NCBI GenBank assembly: GCA_023428135.1
Contig: JAEYZG010000043.1
Span: 110,565-174,564 of the forward strand
Source: Bacteroidota bacterium
Lineage (GTDB): Bacteria > Bacteroidota > Bacteroidia > Cytophagales > Cytophagaceae
Direction: 5' to 3'
DNA length: 64,000 bases
The notes under the pieces were generated by a model. The model was given only the letters and a program-made list of their open reading frames with translations, was not told the DNA's origin and did no database searches. Shown piece by piece: positions 1-9,177 of the stretch. Made by a program: the position numbers and the translations under genes. The stretch's first letter is position 1; every line of letters begins with the position of its first letter.

Positions 1-2205
1 TAAGGATACTTTCTTTTCTGAAACCGTAAAGACTGGCTGATTGTCTATTTCAACAATTCTTCCTCTTAAGACTGGATGGTTATCCTGGATCTCGTCCAGA
101 ACTTTTTCCAGAAGGCTGATTTGAATGTTATCAACAAGTTGAAATGCTAAAGGAGTGTTGTAACGGAACGTATGATGATTTCTGGAATAATCAATCAGGA
201 GTCCACGTTGATTAATGGATAGTCCCGATTTTACCTGTGTAGCTGTTTCACTGATTTCTGATGTTTCAGTAGCCTGATAGTCTGATAACTTTTTTAAAAC
301 CAGCTCTGATAGTTTTTTAATATTTTCAGAACCTACTAGTTCGCTAACTTCGATATTGATATTATAATGATTTTTTATTTTTCTGGAAAGTCTTATGAGT
401 TCTATTGATCCGAGTTCAAAGACAGATATATTTTCCGGATTACCTTTAAAGGTTGTTTTGTTCAAATCTGAAAAAAAATCTCTTATCTGTTGCGTTACAG
501 GGTTTTCTTCATAGGTATCATTTTCACTTTGAATTTCGGCGTAGTAATCTTTGTGAAAAGTTATTGCAAGGTGGTTTGATTGGAACAAATTCTTACACAC
601 GTTTCGCTGGAGTTTTCCGCTGGCTGTCGTTGGTAGTGATCCTCTTGTTACGAATACCAATTCTCCTAGCCTTATACCATTGTATTCCAGTACGGATGCT
701 GCTGCCTTTTTACAGAGTATGTTTATATCAATAACTTTTGAAGGCTCTTCTGCTATGGCTATTATCTTTTCTTCCGAATGAATATCTGTAATTGAAAAGA
801 CAACTTTTCTGACATCAGCCAATAATGTATCGCTTAGTGCAATAGAGGTTTCTATATCTGCAGGATAATGATTTTTACCATTTACAATTATAACTTCTTT
901 AATCCTTCCTGCAATAAATAATTCTTCATCTTTAATAAAACCCAGATCACCAGTCTTAAAATATCTTTTTCCATTCTTCTCGACAAATGCAGATTCATTA
1001 TGAATGGTATTGGTATAGTTTTTAAAAAGAGATGGACCAGATATCCAAATTTCTCCTATTTCATCGGAAGCTGTCTCTTGTTGAGCTTCATTCATTATAA
1101 TTATATCTATATTCGGGAGAGGAGTCCCACATCCTGTAATGGTTTTAGATGAACCGTTTTCAAATGACTCTATAATTTTATTCTGATTTAATGCATGAAG
1201 ATCAATTTGCATGAATACAGGTTCTCCAGAGTCTTTTGCCGCAACAGTACATGCTTCGGACATTCCATACATTGGCTTGAAAAAATCTGCCTTAAGGTTA
1301 TGACACTTGAATGTATTGTAAAACCTGTTATAAGTATTTTGTTTTATTGGTTCACCTGCACAAAATGCAACGCTTAGAGATGTCAGATCAAAAGAAATAT
1401 TATTTTTTTCTGCATCCATTGAAGCAATGTCAAAACCAAAGTTTGGTGAACCGGTATGCGTTGCTTTGAATTTAGATAGTTGTTGAATCCATCGAAGTGG
1501 GTCAGCAGCAAAGTCTGATGGGGCAGAGAGTATAGATGCTGAACCTGAGAATAAAGGATATATAATATTTACAAGCATTCCGAATGCATGAAAATGTGGA
1601 AGCCAGGATACAGTGATGCTGTTTTCTGAATAGCTATACTTACTTGTTACAGAAGCTCCGTTGTGTAACAGGTTATCCTGAGTTATGATTACTCCTTTAG
1701 GAGAGGACGTTGAGCCGGATGTGAAGAGAAAGCAGGCATTTTCATTAGGCTCTTTAAAAAAATAATTTTCGTCTATTGGTGCATCTTCTATTGCTATAAT
1801 GATAAAGTCAGGGAACAGCTTGTCCAGACTTTCTTTAATCGCTTTATTGGTAATAATAAGCTTTTGAGATCTTTGTCCAGCAATAGTATTAAGCAGCGTT
1901 ATAAAAGTCGTGTTATCCGGATTTGCAGGTAGAGGTATTGGAATGATCGTTTTCCCTGATATACCTGTAGCGAAAAAAGATTTTATATAGTCCAGCCCTG
2001 CCGGAAATAAAAGAATGGCAGCATCTGTATCTCCTGCATTATTATCTATGTGTTTTGCAAGTGATCTGCTTGAGGAAAGTAATGATTGATATGAAATTTC
2101 TTCTGAAATTATGCCCTCGGTGTTGATAAAGCTGTAAGCAATTTTATCAGGATACTTCTCCGCTTGTTTTTGCAACATTTCGGAGAGTGATCTTGGTTTT
2201 TCCAT
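1..2205 (-). CDS. Fatty-acyl-AMP ligase / ACP / condensation-domain megasynthase, partial
   Basis: This frame is open from the ATG at 2203-2205 to the left edge, giving 735 codons with no stop, so the 3' end lies outside the window. Residues about 1-570 form an adenylating domain with the core motif FTSGSTSSPKGVIIT. The WLPHFHAFG and GSPNFGFD stretches resemble fatty-acyl-AMP ligases (FAAL) more than amino-acid A domains. An acyl carrier domain follows (about 590-670) with its likely phosphopantetheine serine in ELGSIEL; the usual Asp before that Ser is Gly here. From about residue 690 (LSINQRGLL, NHPVLRGR) a condensation domain begins. The likely role is to activate an acyl or aryl starter as its adenylate, load it on the carrier domain, and pass it to a PKS/NRPS line. 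The gene starts 22 bp after the aminodeoxychorismate synthase gene, as the last visible gene of the same operon. Confidence 0.85.
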   Translation of the reverse strand, partial: MEKPRSLSEMLQKQAEKYPDKIAYSFINTEGIISEEISYQSLLSSSRSLAKHIDNNAGDTDAAILLFPAGLDYIKSFFATGISGKTIIPIPLPANPDNTTFITLLNTIAGQRSQKLIITNKAIKESLDKLFPDFIIIAIEDAPIDENYFFKEPNENACFLFTSGSTSSPKGVIITQDNLLHNGASVTSKYSYSENSITVSWLPHFHAFGMLVNIIYPLFSGSASILSAPSDFAADPLRWIQQLSKFKATHTGSPNFGFDIASMDAEKNNISFDLTSLSVAFCAGEPIKQNTYNRFYNTFKCHNLKADFFKPMYGMSEACTVAAKDSGEPVFMQIDLHALNQNKIIESFENGSSKTITGCGTPLPNIDIIIMNEAQQETASDEIGEIWISGPSLFKNYTNTIHNESAFVEKNGKRYFKTGDLGFIKDEELFIAGRIKEVIIVNGKNHYPADIETSIALSDTLLADVRKVVFSITDIHSEEKIIAIAEEPSKVIDINILCKKAAASVLEYNGIRLGELVFVTRGSLPTTASGKLQRNVCKNLFQSNHLAITFHKDYYAEIQSENDTYEENPVTQQIRDFFSDLNKTTFKGNPENISVFELGSIELIRLSRKIKNHYNINIEVSELVGSENIKKLSELVLKKLSDYQATETSEISETATQVKSGLSINQRGLLIDYSRNHHTFRYNTPLAFQLVDNIQISLLEKVLDEIQDNHPVLRGRIVEIDNQPVFTVSEKKVSL

Positions 2206-2227
2206 AGAGTATAAGAAAATTAACGGG

Positions 2228-4396
2228 TTATTGAAAGATATTTTCCAGATCAGGTTTTTTGATTATATATTTTTGCAGGGTTGAAACATCTGATTTTTGT
2301 TCGTGGTCAGCTGATTCGTCTTCTGGACCTACTTCATAGTTTTCGAATTTTCCGAACTTTGCCAGATATACTGCTCTGAGCAGGGCATAGCCTTTCACAA
2401 GGATTTCTTTGTATTCTTCTTCCGGATCTGATTCGGCAATGACGGCACCTCCGCTTCCGAACGATAACTCATCTCGGCTTTCATGATTCACAATGGTTCT
2501 GATCGCAATATTAAAATCGGCCGAATGATCTATGGAAAGGTATCCTATACTACCAGTGTATACCCCACGTGGACGTTTTTCCAGGCTGTTAATGATCTGC
2601 ATGGTTCTGAATTTGGGTGCTCCGGTAATTGAACCGCCAGGAAATGCAGATTTCAGGACATCAACAGCTGTTGTTCCTTCTCTTAGTTTACCTTCAATAA
2701 CTGATGAAAGCTGAAGCACAGTTGCATATTCTGTGATCTTCATAAAGTCGGATACATTAACTGTACCTTTTTCACAACTCATACTTAAATCATTCCGGAT
2801 AAGATCGATGATCATAAGTAATTCTGAATGGTCTTTCTCACTCTCTGCTAGGCTTTTTCTTATTTCCATGTTTTCCTTTTCACTCTTGCCTTTAGAGCGT
2901 GTACCTTTAATCGGTTCACTTTTTATGTTGCCGGTTTTGTCGAGAGTAATAAAGCATTCAGGAGAGGAGCTCAGGATTGCTGTTCCAGGCAATTGTATAT
3001 AGGCTGAATAGGGTGCTGGATTGGATATTCTTAATACTTTGTATAATTCGAATGAATTTATATGAGTCTTGATTCTGAATTCATTGGATAAGCATACTTC
3101 GTAGGTATCTCCACTTTTTAGATAATTTTTGATTTTGGAGATGTTATCCAGATATGTTTCTCTTGACTGACTTAATGATAGGTCTAGTCTTGGTGTTTCG
3201 TTTGCTTCTTTTGTAATTAAGAATCTGAGCTTATGTCTTGTCTCCTTTTGATTAAGTTTTTCCCTGGTATCTAAAAGCCATTTGTTGCCTGATTCTATCT
3301 CTGTTCCTGCATAACAGAGATACACTTTGTTTTCCTGATGATCAAATGTTAAAAATTTTTCTACCCACATCTGTATAGATTCAGGGTATTCCATTGGATA
3401 TTCATTTAATTCAATGTTTAAGTGCATGGTGCTTTCATAGCCCAGGTATCCTATGAAGCCACCTTTGAAAGGTATTGCAGATCCGTTACTTTCAATTTCT
3501 TCATTTAGTAAGCATTCTTTAAGTATCCCAAATAGGTCTGTGCTAATAACTTCAGGTTTGTTTATTGTTTCAGACGAGGGATTAATGAAGCGTATCTTTT
3601 TATTATGAGCTTCTATTATATATTCCGGAAGACCCATAAATGAATATCTTCCATTATACCCTGTTTTGCTGCTGTCTAGCCAGAATGAATAAGTTTGCTT
3701 CTGAAAGAGATTTTCAAAAGCTGATTCAGGATCCGTCCATTGTATTTCAAGAGTAGTGAATGTTCTTATTGTCTTTTTGGTTGTAACAGGTAATCGTTTT
3801 GTGCGGATCCAATAATCGCTTATATTTTTAAAGTTTCGGAATATCTCTTTGCCATATTCTGTTCCGATAGATTCCGGATGAAATTGTACTCCATAAAAGG
3901 GTTGTGTTTTATGTTCAAGAGCCATGATCAGTCCTTGATCTTTGGTTTCTGCAGTACATCGCAGATATTCCGGGAACGATTCTCTTTCGACAATTAATGA
4001 GTGATAGCGGACAACATTGATAGTTTCTGGAAGTCCTTTAAATAAAGGAGATCCATGTATGATCAATTCAGAGTATTTTCCATGCATTTCCTGTGGTGCC
4101 TTTTTAACAATACCTCCAAAGTGTTTTCCCATACATTGAAGTCCAAGGCATACACCCAGAATAGGAGTGTCAGGAAATCTTTCGAGAACTTCCATGCTTA
4201 ATCCTACATCTTCCGGAATGTCGGGTGTTCCAGGGCCGGGGGAGATTACTATATTGTCAAATGGAATATTGGAAAGTTCATCAATGTTAAATGAGTTGTT
4301 TTTTATTACGATAGGTCTTTCTCCATTGATCTCCCATAAGTATTGATAAATAATATAAGTATAAGAATCGTAGTTGTCTATTAGCAAGGTTGTCAT
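2228..4396 (-). CDS. Aminodeoxychorismate synthase, fused glutaminase and synthase (PabA-PabB type)
   Basis: This 722-residue protein joins a class I glutamine amidotransferase (about 1-190) to a chorismate-binding synthase (about 210-690). The amidotransferase triad is visible: Cys83 in GVCLGLQ, with His173 and Glu175 in QFHPES. The synthase half has Lys497 in PIKGT, the lysine typical of aminodeoxychorismate synthases, where anthranilate synthases have Ala. It also has GGSITGAPK and DLIRNDLS. The expected reaction is chorismate plus glutamine to 4-amino-4-deoxychorismate. Fused PabA-PabB enzymes are common in antibiotic clusters (PapA type), where they feed p-aminobenzoate or p-aminophenylalanine. 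Placement between a methyltransferase and a FAAL/NRPS gene favours that role over folate synthesis. No aminodeoxychorismate lyase or PapB/PapC partner is visible. The C-terminal tail of about 40 residues is charged and not conserved in the family. Confidence 0.9.
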   Translation of the reverse strand: MTTLLIDNYDSYTYIIYQYLWEINGERPIVIKNNSFNIDELSNIPFDNIVISPGPGTPDIPEDVGLSMEVLERFPDTPILGVCLGLQCMGKHFGGIVKKAPQEMHGKYSELIIHGSPLFKGLPETINVVRYHSLIVERESFPEYLRCTAETKDQGLIMALEHKTQPFYGVQFHPESIGTEYGKEIFRNFKNISDYWIRTKRLPVTTKKTIRTFTTLEIQWTDPESAFENLFQKQTYSFWLDSSKTGYNGRYSFMGLPEYIIEAHNKKIRFINPSSETINKPEVISTDLFGILKECLLNEEIESNGSAIPFKGGFIGYLGYESTMHLNIELNEYPMEYPESIQMWVEKFLTFDHQENKVYLCYAGTEIESGNKWLLDTREKLNQKETRHKLRFLITKEANETPRLDLSLSQSRETYLDNISKIKNYLKSGDTYEVCLSNEFRIKTHINSFELYKVLRISNPAPYSAYIQLPGTAILSSSPECFITLDKTGNIKSEPIKGTRSKGKSEKENMEIRKSLAESEKDHSELLMIIDLIRNDLSMSCEKGTVNVSDFMKITEYATVLQLSSVIEGKLREGTTAVDVLKSAFPGGSITGAPKFRTMQIINSLEKRPRGVYTGSIGYLSIDHSADFNIAIRTIVNHESRDELSFGSGGAVIAESDPEEEYKEILVKGYALLRAVYLAKFGKFENYEVGPEDESADHEQKSDVSTLQKYIIKKPDLENIFQ

Positions 4397-4409
4397 AGCT
4401 TAGGTATTT

Positions 4410-5357
4410 TTAATGTCCTGTATATTCGCAAAAAATAAAGTAAACTCCATAACCCATATGGGCTTCATGACTGTATTCCGGTTTGTATATGTTTCTAAGT
4501 ATCAGTCCTCCTTTTTCTATCATTTTTTTAAAAATTAATATTGGTTCTTCGGGTCTGTTATCATAAGGTTCTTTTTGAAAGTTAACTTCAGGTTTTTTTT
4601 CAAACGGTTCAAAACAGCTTAGGCAAACAATTGCCCCTGGGAATAAAAAAGATTTTATCTGTGTGTAAAATGCTTCATGAAGCTTCCACTTTTCGTCACT
4701 TGAGATCATTGCATTTACATCATTGTTTATTTCGTAAGCCCAAGGTGGAGAGGCCACCACAAGGTCAAATTTTTCGTCTTTCGGAATACCATTCAAATTG
4801 TCACCCAAATACACCTCTGCACGGTTTTCTAATTGATTTTCTGTTATTGTTCGTTTTGCACAATCAATAGCTTCACTGTTTAAATCAGTTAATCTCAGGT
4901 ATTGTGTTAGATTATTAGCTAGAAGATTAAATCCTATGAATCCTGGACCAGAGCACCATTCCAGACTTTTGAAAAATGTTCTATTAGGGAATTGCTCACG
5001 TATAAGTCTGTTAAAGACATTTGCATAAGTAGTACCTCCTCCATCCAGATGAATTTTATACCATACTTTTACTTTTCTGAAATCTTTTACAAGCCATGTC
5101 TTTTTAAGTTTTCGAAGTATTTCAATAAAATAAATCAACATTTCTTTTTCTTTGAATCCGTTTGATAATTCAAAGAATGTTTCATATAAGGAAATGTCAA
5201 GTGATAAGTGCATATCATCTTTATATTTTATAAATAACTTTTGAATATTTTGTATTAGATCTTCATCGAAGGTGTCTGTTGAAGTATTAGGTAAAAGATA
5301 GTTGAGTTCTTTAAGCAGGTTGATTCCTCTTGTCTCTGTCTTTAATTCTTTAAACAT
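4410..5357 (-). CDS. Class I SAM-dependent methyltransferase with SPPW motif
   Basis: The 315-residue protein has a Rossmann-fold methyltransferase core from about residue 130: motif I LEWCSGPGFIGF (132-143), an acidic TDLNSEA loop, and SPPW at 203-206. The (N/D/S)PP(Y/F/W) motif is characteristic of enzymes that methylate planar amino nitrogens, such as PrmC, N6-adenine methylases and HemK-like proteins. The N-terminal 120 residues are helical and unassigned. The gene overlaps the phosphopantetheinyl transferase gene by 16 bp and lies 13 bp before the aminodeoxychorismate synthase gene, so the three are probably translationally coupled. N-methylation of an aryl amine or an amide in the cluster product is an inference from motif and neighbours. 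PrmC-like protein methylation cannot be excluded, but genomic prmC is normally shorter and carries NPPY. Confidence 0.7.
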   Translation of the reverse strand: MFKELKTETRGINLLKELNYLLPNTSTDTFDEDLIQNIQKLFIKYKDDMHLSLDISLYETFFELSNGFKEKEMLIYFIEILRKLKKTWLVKDFRKVKVWYKIHLDGGGTTYANVFNRLIREQFPNRTFFKSLEWCSGPGFIGFNLLANNLTQYLRLTDLNSEAIDCAKRTITENQLENRAEVYLGDNLNGIPKDEKFDLVVASPPWAYEINNDVNAMISSDEKWKLHEAFYTQIKSFLFPGAIVCLSCFEPFEKKPEVNFQKEPYDNRPEEPILIFKKMIEKGGLILRNIYKPEYSHEAHMGYGVYFIFCEYTGH

Positions 5358-6058
5358 ATAGTAGTCCTTTTGGGAATCAGTATTGTAATAAGTTTGTCTT
5401 TATATACAATGGATGATGTTTTGTATTGTATGAAATTATTAAATGTACATTCAATAATTTTTTCTTCATTAATCAATATCTTATCTATCTCAAATAATTT
5501 AAGACCACATGTAAGACCGGTAGTCAGTACCTTTCCAAGACATTCTTTGGAAGTCCATAAAGATGTTAGAAATATATCAGTATTCCCTTCTCCTGATAGT
5601 TGTATGATACTTTTTTCTCTGTCTGTAAGTTGAGAATATATAGATTCTCTATTTGATGTATCTATTTGTTCTATGTCAACAGACATTGGGTGACTTTCAT
5701 TATATGCAGCAGCTATTGCGGCTTTGCCACTGTGAGAAATGCTCACCTTTATTTCTCCAATAAACGGAGCTTTTATTACAGGTTGATTAAATACACCCGG
5801 TTCTATCCAAATAGAACTTGGGATGCTTATATTGCAATGTTTCTGTAACGCCTTTTTAGCACAATATCTTCCGAGTAAATAACTTTGTTTTCTTATGTCA
5901 CTCGTATATGAATTATATCTTTTAAGCTCTTCCTGATGAAGAAATGGTTTAAGACTTTCAGTCTCGGAATCATCATCTAATTCTGCATAATATATGGATG
6001 AATTCAAATCCGTGAAATTATCCCTCTTCATGGAAATGAAAAGAAAGAATTCATTCAT
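5342..6058 (-). CDS. 4'-phosphopantetheinyl transferase, Sfp type
   Basis: The 238-residue protein has the Sfp/Gsp signatures: SISHSG at 107-112, SVDIE at 126-130 (Mg-binding Asp and Glu), and WTSKECLGK from 168 (catalytic Lys-Glu). It transfers the phosphopantetheine arm of CoA to carrier-protein serines, and so would activate the ACP domains of the neighbouring megasynthase. It is the first gene of the leftward operon that continues into the methyltransferase (16-bp overlap), the aminodeoxychorismate synthase and the FAAL gene. An in-frame ATG at 6029-6031 gives a protein nine residues shorter and is an alternative start. Confidence 0.88.
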   Translation of the reverse strand: MNEFFLFISMKRDNFTDLNSSIYYAELDDDSETESLKPFLHQEELKRYNSYTSDIRKQSYLLGRYCAKKALQKHCNISIPSSIWIEPGVFNQPVIKAPFIGEIKVSISHSGKAAIAAAYNESHPMSVDIEQIDTSNRESIYSQLTDREKSIIQLSGEGNTDIFLTSLWTSKECLGKVLTTGLTCGLKLFEIDKILINEEKIIECTFNNFIQYKTSSIVYKDKLITILIPKRTTICLKN

Positions 6059-6228
6059 TATAGATTTAATAAAAAACTTTGATTGTTAATGTCGCACCAC
6101 CTGGATCATGACACAAAAAAAATTGTGTGCTCCTTCATTACTATAAACAAAAATAAATAAATTTCGGACAAAACAATTATGCTTACTTAATTTTAATATT
6201 TATTTATTAATAAAAATTTATAATCGAT

Positions 6229-7185
6229 ATGCTCATTAATTATTTTAAGTATAAAGCTTCTTATTTATTTAACAGACTTCTTAAGGCTTACTTCCGAATG
6301 TTGTTTCAAACATTGTTACTGAAGAAGGAATCTAAAATATGGAAATTGTATATTGAAAGATTACAACATCCGCTTGGGATTCCTTATGCAATGTTAAACG
6401 CACCCCGCTGGAATACTCATGCTTTCATAGCTTCAGCCGGTCCTGTTACAATCAATGAAAATATAACTATTGATTTATCAGAGATCAATATGTTATGTTC
6501 CAGCTGGACATTTATTTTATATAAACTTCCTGCAAATGTTACCAGTAAAGTAATTTCTTGTCTCGATGATTCAACCTTTCGTCACAAGTTGACTGTTGAA
6601 CGTGGAGCTTATTCTATTGCACTACGCTGTTATGAGTTGAAGTATCCTGTCGAGCTTCCTGAGTTGATTATAGATAACGGAAAAGTGGTGATCGAAAAAA
6701 GATTAATATTGAATAAGTTTCCAGTGTATCCTGCTACAATTATGGCTAGGGAAAGTAGGTTTTATAGCTTTGTTCATTATTATCTTCATTATGCATTCAG
6801 ACAAGAGAGGAAGTCGATCAGTAATAATTTACACTTTGAGTATTTACCTGTAGGTAATCCAGAGACTACATTTTTATTTGGATATTTTAACAGGAATAGC
6901 TCTGTTTATGTAGATATATCTGATAGAGCTGGTGACTTTTTAATTTATATCACTTGTTATAATGAAAGTAGTTTTCCTGTTTATTCTGAAAAAATACCCG
7001 TTTACGGTATTGATCTTTTTAAGTCTGCTTTATTAACTGTCAATGGAACTTATCTTATAAGAATTATACCCTTAGTGAAAGGATTAACTTCAGATATGCT
7101 TAAGAAGAGTGTTAAAGTAAAAGTGGTGGAAGGAATAAATGATATTAATGCCGATGATGTGAGACAAGTTGCTGTTCAGAATTAG
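6229..7185 (+). CDS. Uncharacterised protein inside the biosynthetic cluster
   Basis: This intact 318-residue ORF is the only plus-strand gene in the first 14 kb. It is divergent from the phosphopantetheinyl transferase (170 bp apart) and convergent with the metallo-hydrolase gene (10 bp apart). I do not recognise the family. The N-terminal 35 residues are basic and hydrophobic (LINYFKYKASYLFNRLL) without a clear cleavage site, suggesting membrane association. The rest is mixed alpha/beta with aromatic-rich stretches such as PYAMLNAPRWNTH near residue 50, and a C-terminal part that looks beta-rich. There are no catalytic motifs I can name. Position suggests a role in product tailoring, trafficking or immunity, which is inference only. 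Confidence 0.8.
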   Translation: MLINYFKYKASYLFNRLLKAYFRMLFQTLLLKKESKIWKLYIERLQHPLGIPYAMLNAPRWNTHAFIASAGPVTINENITIDLSEINMLCSSWTFILYKLPANVTSKVISCLDDSTFRHKLTVERGAYSIALRCYELKYPVELPELIIDNGKVVIEKRLILNKFPVYPATIMARESRFYSFVHYYLHYAFRQERKSISNNLHFEYLPVGNPETTFLFGYFNRNSSVYVDISDRAGDFLIYITCYNESSFPVYSEKIPVYGIDLFKSALLTVNGTYLIRIIPLVKGLTSDMLKKSVKVKVVEGINDINADDVRQVAVQN

Positions 7186-7195
7186 AGATCTAGAC

Positions 7196-7882
7196 TCAAT
7201 GAAATTCCATAAAATCTCTTTGATTCGTTCGCATCCTGAATTTTACAAATGTTTCTTCATCATCGATCTGCATATAGATATTTGTTTTTAGTATAGATTC
7301 TAATTCTATTCCCGGGGCACTTCCATAGGAGTGTCCCGGGAATATTTTTACTGATTTATTCAGATTCTTTTTTAAAAGCTGAATGGATTTAAACATTTCA
7401 TTCGGGTTTCCTCCAAGACTTGTACAAATTCCGCATCCTTCAGGAAATATCGTGTCTCCGCAAAACAGATGATTGTTTATCTTGAAGCAGGAGCTTCCTG
7501 CGGTATGTCCAGGTGTTACAATAGCAACACACGCGCAGCTTCCAAATTGAATTTCCTTATTATTGTTAAAAAGTAGAATGTTATTAAGATTTGGTTTGTA
7601 AAATTCATATTCTTTCTCTGAGATCCAAACTGGAGCACTTGTTGTGTATGTATAGTAATCGGAAAGATTGATATGGTCAAAGTGATGATGAGTGAGTAGT
7701 ATATGCTTTACAATGACTTCATGTTCATAAAGCAAGTGGTTTATTTTTTCAGGTTCCCAACTTGGGTCTACTAATATTCCTTCTCTGGATGATTTATCAT
7801 AAATGATGTAACAGAAGTTTATGAATGATCCATTGGTCGTTCGAATTCCAAGGGTAATAATGTTTTCATCGTGATGAATCAT
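7196..7882 (-). CDS. Metallo-beta-lactamase-fold hydrolase, PksB/BaeB-like
   Basis: The 228-residue protein has the glyoxalase-II-type zinc motif HxHxDH as HHHFDH (65-70), followed by TPGHTAGS, GDTIFPEGCG and FPGHSYG, which supply the remaining metal ligands. Length and the GDTxFxEGCG stretch match the hydrolases found in trans-AT polyketide clusters such as bacillaene (PksB/BaeB), where a role in clearing or editing acyl groups is proposed. In this operon it follows the outer-membrane barrel gene by 50 bp and is the last gene of the rightward block (14256 down to 7196). An ordinary glyoxalase II or thioesterase role is possible, but the neighbourhood favours the polyketide link. Confidence 0.75.
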   Translation of the reverse strand: MIHHDENIITLGIRTTNGSFINFCYIIYDKSSREGILVDPSWEPEKINHLLYEHEVIVKHILLTHHHFDHINLSDYYTYTTSAPVWISEKEYEFYKPNLNNILLFNNNKEIQFGSCACVAIVTPGHTAGSSCFKINNHLFCGDTIFPEGCGICTSLGGNPNEMFKSIQLLKKNLNKSVKIFPGHSYGSAPGIELESILKTNIYMQIDDEETFVKFRMRTNQRDFMEFH

Positions 7883-7932
7883 TAGTAATAATAAAAGTAA
7901 TTGTTAATAACGGGAAAAGTTGGTCTCTAAGT

Positions 7933-9177
7933 TTAAAAACTTATCTTAAGACCTAGTCTCCATGTATTATTAAAACCGTATAGATTAAAGCTGGATTTAT
8001 CTGTATTGAGCAGGAATTGATATTGAAAATACAGGTTGAATCTCGATTGAAATTTGTAATAAATACCAAATCGATTCAGGCTTCCAAGGTCATTGATGCA
8101 AGCAAAGGTAATCCATTCCAGTTCTGTATTTTTGAATAGGTTGTTCCTTAATAACCGACCAAATATAAAATCTTTTCTAAGCGGAAATACATTGGAGCTA
8201 TAAATTTTTTTCATTGTTGAAGTTGCTGTAGGAGCAAGGGATTCAATTGCCCTCATAGCTTCAATAGATTTAATTGTGTTCTGTAACAGAGTCCATTCAT
8301 TGCCAGAATAACCTTCGCTGATATGAAAATATTCCAGTACTATATTGTAATTTTGATTGGGTGACCAGTTTGCTCCGGCAAGGATACGATAGTTTAATTC
8401 TTTTTTTTGATTAAACTCAGGAGGGTATAATACATTGCTCTTTGAATTGAGAATGGCATCGGAGTGAAGTTCCAGTTTTTCCCCGATGGCTACTGTCTGG
8501 TTAAAACCTGCCTGGTAAGTACCATCAAGATCTATTCTTCCTGCAAGGCTTATATCAAACGGCTGAACATTCGTAAAATATCTTAATGCTGCTGAATGAT
8601 TATTGAAATACAAATCATTCACATTGGTTTTGGGCATTAAGTAAATATCATATTGTGACTTGGATCCGACATAGGAGGCCTGAAACAGATCACTTCCTTT
8701 TATTTGAAACAATCGATCTGAGGGGTCGGTGGGGGAAGGTGGATTTGATACGATGTCTGTGGGACTTGCAACATATCCTACTCCCCATTTAATTCTTTTT
8801 CTTCCGATACCCAGTGTGAAATTGTTATATGATTTCTGATAATATAGTTCGTTTGGATCGAAACGTATTTTATAATCATTAACATCATATTGGTTTATTT
8901 CATCTCTGCTCAACTGATTAAGCAAAGAAAATCTTAGATTGCCATTAAGAGAACCTTTCCAGATTTTGAATGATTTGTTATACAGAAATATATTGTTGAC
9001 ATTAATATAAGGTAATAGCTGAATGTTTTGAGGATTCAGCCATCCTTTGTTGATCGTGTTGTATTCTACTTCGCTTATGTATTTGGATGTTTGCGCCTGA
9101 ACATAAAATCCGTTCAATAGTATAAATGCAACAATCGAGTATATATTATATGATATTATTTTACTCACTAACCTCAT
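7933..9177 (-). CDS. Outer-membrane beta-barrel protein of an envelope export set
   Basis: The 414-residue protein has a signal peptide ending near residue 29 (NGFYVQAQ). It continues with alternating polar/aromatic strands and ends in a C-terminal aromatic residue (GLKISF), as expected of an outer-membrane barrel. A central stretch with RKRIKWGVGY and DIVSNPPSPTDPSD resembles DUF1302-like barrels that are co-encoded with LolA-like proteins and exporters. It overlaps the preceding LolA-like gene by 17 bp, so the two are likely coupled. Inference: it is the outer-membrane station of the exporter encoded by the next three genes upstream. Confidence 0.7.
   Translation of the reverse strand: MRLVSKIISYNIYSIVAFILLNGFYVQAQTSKYISEVEYNTINKGWLNPQNIQLLPYINVNNIFLYNKSFKIWKGSLNGNLRFSLLNQLSRDEINQYDVNDYKIRFDPNELYYQKSYNNFTLGIGRKRIKWGVGYVASPTDIVSNPPSPTDPSDRLFQIKGSDLFQASYVGSKSQYDIYLMPKTNVNDLYFNNHSAALRYFTNVQPFDISLAGRIDLDGTYQAGFNQTVAIGEKLELHSDAILNSKSNVLYPPEFNQKKELNYRILAGANWSPNQNYNIVLEYFHISEGYSGNEWTLLQNTIKSIEAMRAIESLAPTATSTMKKIYSSNVFPLRKDFIFGRLLRNNLFKNTELEWITFACINDLGSLNRFGIYYKFQSRFNLYFQYQFLLNTDKSSFNLYGFNNTWRLGLKISF

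Noticed and set aside
453..1377. Two plus-strand open frames opposite the FAAL domain
   Set aside because: They read against an uninterrupted, motif-rich minus-strand gene and have no family resemblance.
2228..4396. PabAB fusion as anthranilate synthase (TrpE-TrpG)
   Set aside because: The motif PIKGT with Lys497 indicates aminodeoxychorismate synthase; anthranilate synthases have Ala at this position.
5342..5357. Overlap of PPTase and methyltransferase genes as a possible frameshift
   Set aside because: Both proteins are complete with family-typical ends, so the 16-bp overlap is ordinary translational coupling.
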